NCBI GenBank assembly: GCA_045807945.1
Contig: JBJMGI010000037.1
Coordinates: forward strand, 1 to 6,907
Length of the DNA: 6,907 nucleotides
Direction of reading: 5' to 3'
From: CAVQGF01 sp045807945
Lineage (GTDB): Bacteria > Acidobacteriota > Terriglobia > Terriglobales > Acidobacteriaceae
The number at the start of each line of letters is the position of its first letter. Position 1 is the stretch's first letter. The notes beneath the pieces are model-generated. The model saw only the letters and a list, made by a program, of their open reading frames with translations. It had not been told where the DNA came from and did no database searches. Of this stretch, positions 5,619-6,907 are shown piece by piece. The position numbers were made by a program, and so were the translations under genes.

Positions 5619-6401
5619 ATGCCACTCACAACCGATCAGAAAGCGGCCCTCGCTGCCCGCGTGAAGTACGCCCGCGAGATGGGCCTGGGCGACTTCTACC
5701 GTTGCGAGCCGAAAGACATTCGCCGCCTCGAATCGCCGCGCGCTCCCATCGGGAATGCTGAGCCCGCGATCTCTCACGTAGAGACGCGGCATGCCGCGTC
5801 TCAGACTCGAGGCGCCCTTCCGGTGCTGAACAAATCTGCCGCGCTCACCGAGATCCTCGACGACATCGGCGAGTGCACCCGCTGCCGCCTCCATAAAGGC
5901 CGTACCAAATTGGTTTTTGGAGTTGGCAACGTGAATGCCGACATCATGTTCATCGGCGAAGGCCCCGGAGCCGACGAAGACAAGCAAGGCGAGCCCTTCG
6001 TTGGTCGCGCCGGGCAGCTCCTCAACAACATGATCACGGCCATGGGGATCCCCCGCGAAGACGTTTACATCGCCAACGTGGTGAAGTGCCGTCCTCCCGA
6101 CAACCGCACTCCCGAAAAAGACGAGTGCGATACCTGCTCGCCATTCCTGCTGCGGCAAATCGAGGTTATCCAGCCTAAAATGATCGTGGCCCTCGGTGCA
6201 GTCGCCGCAAAGAATCTGTTGGGGCTGAACGACTCCATGGGCAATCTGCGCGGCAAGATCTATGACTTTCACGGCACCAAGCTCGTAGCCACCTATCATC
6301 CCGCTTACCTGCTGCGTGACCCCCGCCAGAAAGCGGAAGCCTGGAAGGATTTACAGATCGTCATGCGCGAACTCGGCATGGCTGTCCCGAAAAAGCCCTA
6401 A
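5619..6401 (+). CDS. Family 4 uracil-DNA glycosylase (iron-sulfur, UdgA-like)
   Basis: A 260-residue DNA repair enzyme that removes uracil from DNA after cytosine deamination or dUTP misincorporation. Catalytic motif 1 is GEGPGADEDKQGEPFVGRAG (113-132) and motif 2 is HPAYLLR (227-233), as in family 4. Four cysteines fit the [4Fe-4S] cluster: Cys86 and Cys89 (CTRC), Cys157 (VVKC) and Cys173; the 16-residue step between the last two matches the Thermus enzyme. Cys170 is an extra cysteine nearby. The first cluster cysteine is at 86 rather than about 14, so there is an N-terminal extension: a helix (about 5-28, ending GLGDFYR) and a linker (about 30-75) into which an in-frame palindrome contributes residues 55-62. 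The ATG at 5619 follows a TAGAAT box. The gene lies between coaBC and priA, in a cluster that usually lacks it. Confidence 0.95.
   Translation: MPLTTDQKAALAARVKYAREMGLGDFYRCEPKDIRRLESPRAPIGNAEPAISHVETRHAASQTRGALPVLNKSAALTEILDDIGECTRCRLHKGRTKLVFGVGNVNADIMFIGEGPGADEDKQGEPFVGRAGQLLNNMITAMGIPREDVYIANVVKCRPPDNRTPEKDECDTCSPFLLRQIEVIQPKMIVALGAVAAKNLLGLNDSMGNLRGKIYDFHGTKLVATYHPAYLLRDPRQKAEAWKDLQIVMRELGMAVPKKP
5781..5802. repeat. Perfect 22-base palindrome inside the udg coding sequence
   Basis: The arm GAGACGCGGCA (5781-5791) is followed directly by its exact reverse complement TGCCGCGTCTC (5792-5802), with no loop. The left flank is CGTA, and the right flank AGAC does not continue the symmetry. It starts on a codon boundary and encodes E55-T-R-H-A-A-S, with the last base beginning codon 62. 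It falls in the linker before the glycosylase domain, far from the catalytic and cluster residues. Similar GTAGAGACG-armed palindromes are known as dispersed intergenic repeats in cyanobacteria and some Acidobacteriota (from memory). Confidence 0.85.
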
Positions 6402-6410
6402 GCAGACAAT

Positions 6411-6491
6411 GGGCGTCATCCTGAGCGAGGGTCGGCCCCGCGCGTTTTCGCCAGCGCGGGGAAACCCAACCGAAGGATCTATGTGTTTTAA
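6411..6491 (+). repeat. Dispersed intergenic repeat (GTCATCCTGAGCGAGG ... CGAAGGATCT) with internal hairpin
   Basis: The left end CGTCATCCTGAGCGAGG (6414-6430) and right end CGAAGGATCTATGTGTTTTA (6471-6490) match, from memory, the two halves of a very common intergenic repeat of Acidobacteriota and other soil bacteria, usually seen as GTCATCCTGAGCGAAGCGAAGGATCT. Here the halves are separated by 40 bases containing a perfect 8-bp stem: CCCCGCGC (6436-6443) and GCGCGGGG (6454-6461), with a 10-base loop. The stem is followed by AAACCC, not a T-run, so it is not a standard terminator. The element fills most of the 117-base udg-priA gap and holds no gene. Confidence 0.65.
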
Positions 6492-6504
6492 AAATCCATA
6501 AAGC

Positions 6505-6510
6505 TATAGT
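6505..6510 (+). promoter_or_regulatory. Putative -10 box (TATAGT) for leaderless priA
   Basis: TATAGT ends 8 bases before the priA ATG at 6519. The spacer GGTAATTA has no Shine-Dalgarno. The local AT-rich stretch (6485-6520) contrasts with the GC-rich surroundings, as expected for a promoter. No clear -35 is visible; the region where it would lie is the right end of the dispersed repeat. Confidence 0.42.
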
Positions 6511-6518
6511 GGTAATTA

Positions 6519-6907
6519 ATGTCCCTATTCTGCGACGTCGCCGTTCCCGTCCCGCTTGACGCGACGTTCACCTATCGCACCGGCGAGACTGAGCCCGTCG
6601 TTGGCGGACGCGTGCTCGTCCCTTTCCGCGCCGAACGCGTGGTCGGAGTCGTCACCAAGCTGCACGACAACGCTCCTCAATCCCAGGACAAAGATAAAAA
6701 GATCCAAATCAAGAGCGTGATCGCAGCGCTCGACTCCGAGCCCGTCCTTGATGCAGGCCTGCTTAAACTCGGCGAGTGGATCGCGCAGTATTACATCGCG
6801 CCCATCGGCGAAGTCTTCCGCAGCATGCTTCCGCTCACCGCGGAGGTGAAGAAGCAGATCGTCTACCGCATCGCGGAAGCCGGACACGAAGCTCTGGCCG
6901 CTTCGGC
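6519..6907 (+). CDS. priA: Primosomal protein N' (replication restart helicase PriA), N-terminal part (3' truncated)
   Basis: The frame opens at ATG 6519 and runs without a stop off the right edge, giving 129 complete codons; full PriA is about 700-800 residues. The visible part is the 3' DNA-binding domain. It opens with the typical DVAVPVPLDATFTYR (residues 6-20), then VGGRVLVPFRAERVVGVV (30-47), the second beta-barrel block. A charged segment QSQDKDKKIQIKSV (54-67) leads into the VLDAGLLKLGEWIAQYYIAP helix (75-94) and GEVFRSMLP (96-104), both typical of PriA. The helicase motifs and zinc-binding cysteines lie outside the window. PriA reloads the replisome at stalled forks. It lies downstream of coaBC as in Firmicutes, here with udg between. 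The start is supported by the conserved N-terminus and the TATAGT box. Confidence 0.93.
   Translation, partial: MSLFCDVAVPVPLDATFTYRTGETEPVVGGRVLVPFRAERVVGVVTKLHDNAPQSQDKDKKIQIKSVIAALDSEPVLDAGLLKLGEWIAQYYIAPIGEVFRSMLPLTAEVKKQIVYRIAEAGHEALAAS

Noticed and set aside
6436..6461. GC-rich hairpin after udg as an intrinsic terminator
   Set aside because: No T-run follows the stem on either strand (AAACCC on one side, CCGACCC on the other strand). It is kept as part of a dispersed repeat.
1..6907. A novel defence, mobile or biosynthetic system
   Set aside because: Every gene belongs to a known housekeeping family in a largely conserved order. No transposase, integrase, toxin-antitoxin or phage gene, tRNA or attachment site was seen.

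Overview
The window reads as ordinary bacterial chromosome with moderately high GC and a strong preference for G/C in third codon positions. Every confident gene is on the + strand. The gene content, the forms of the omega subunit and the RapZ C-terminus, and three kinds of intergenic repeat suggest an Acidobacteriota member (Terriglobia, 'Candidatus Koribacter'-like). That placement is inference from remembered family resemblance, not a computed phylogeny.

Layout, left to right: the C-terminal part of RapZ/YvcJ (2-385, 5' end outside the window); an MsbA-type ABC exporter (405-2342); a 63-base gap holding a heptamer tandem repeat; YicC-family endoribonuclease (2406-3296), overlapping by ATGA with guanylate kinase gmk (3293-4021), followed 12 bases later by the RNA polymerase omega subunit rpoZ (4034-4231); a 99-base gap; the bifunctional CoA biosynthesis gene coaBC (4331-5557); a 61-base gap with a 9-base tandem repeat; a family 4 (Fe-S) uracil-DNA glycosylase (5619-6401); a 117-base gap with a dispersed repeat and a hairpin; and the N-terminal part of primosomal helicase PriA (6519 to the right edge).

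yicC-gmk-rpoZ-coaBC-priA is a gene order also known from Firmicutes such as Bacillus subtilis, so this is a conserved housekeeping cluster for nucleotide metabolism, transcription, CoA synthesis and replication restart. The uracil-DNA glycosylase is the added member here. It has a repeat in each flanking gap, and a perfect 22-base palindrome lies in frame inside its N-terminal linker.

The main regulatory signal is a -10-like hexamer (TAGAAT or TATAGT) placed 6 to 9 bases before the start codons of msbA, coaBC, udg and priA, with no Shine-Dalgarno sequence. This suggests leaderless transcripts for those genes. rpoZ, inside the yicC-gmk-rpoZ unit, has a Shine-Dalgarno instead. I found no CRISPR array, tRNA, rRNA, transposase, phage gene or clear intrinsic terminator, and no new multi-gene system. 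The points of interest are the repeats, the in-frame palindrome, the leaderless-start pattern and lineage-type insertions in Gmk, MsbA and UDG.
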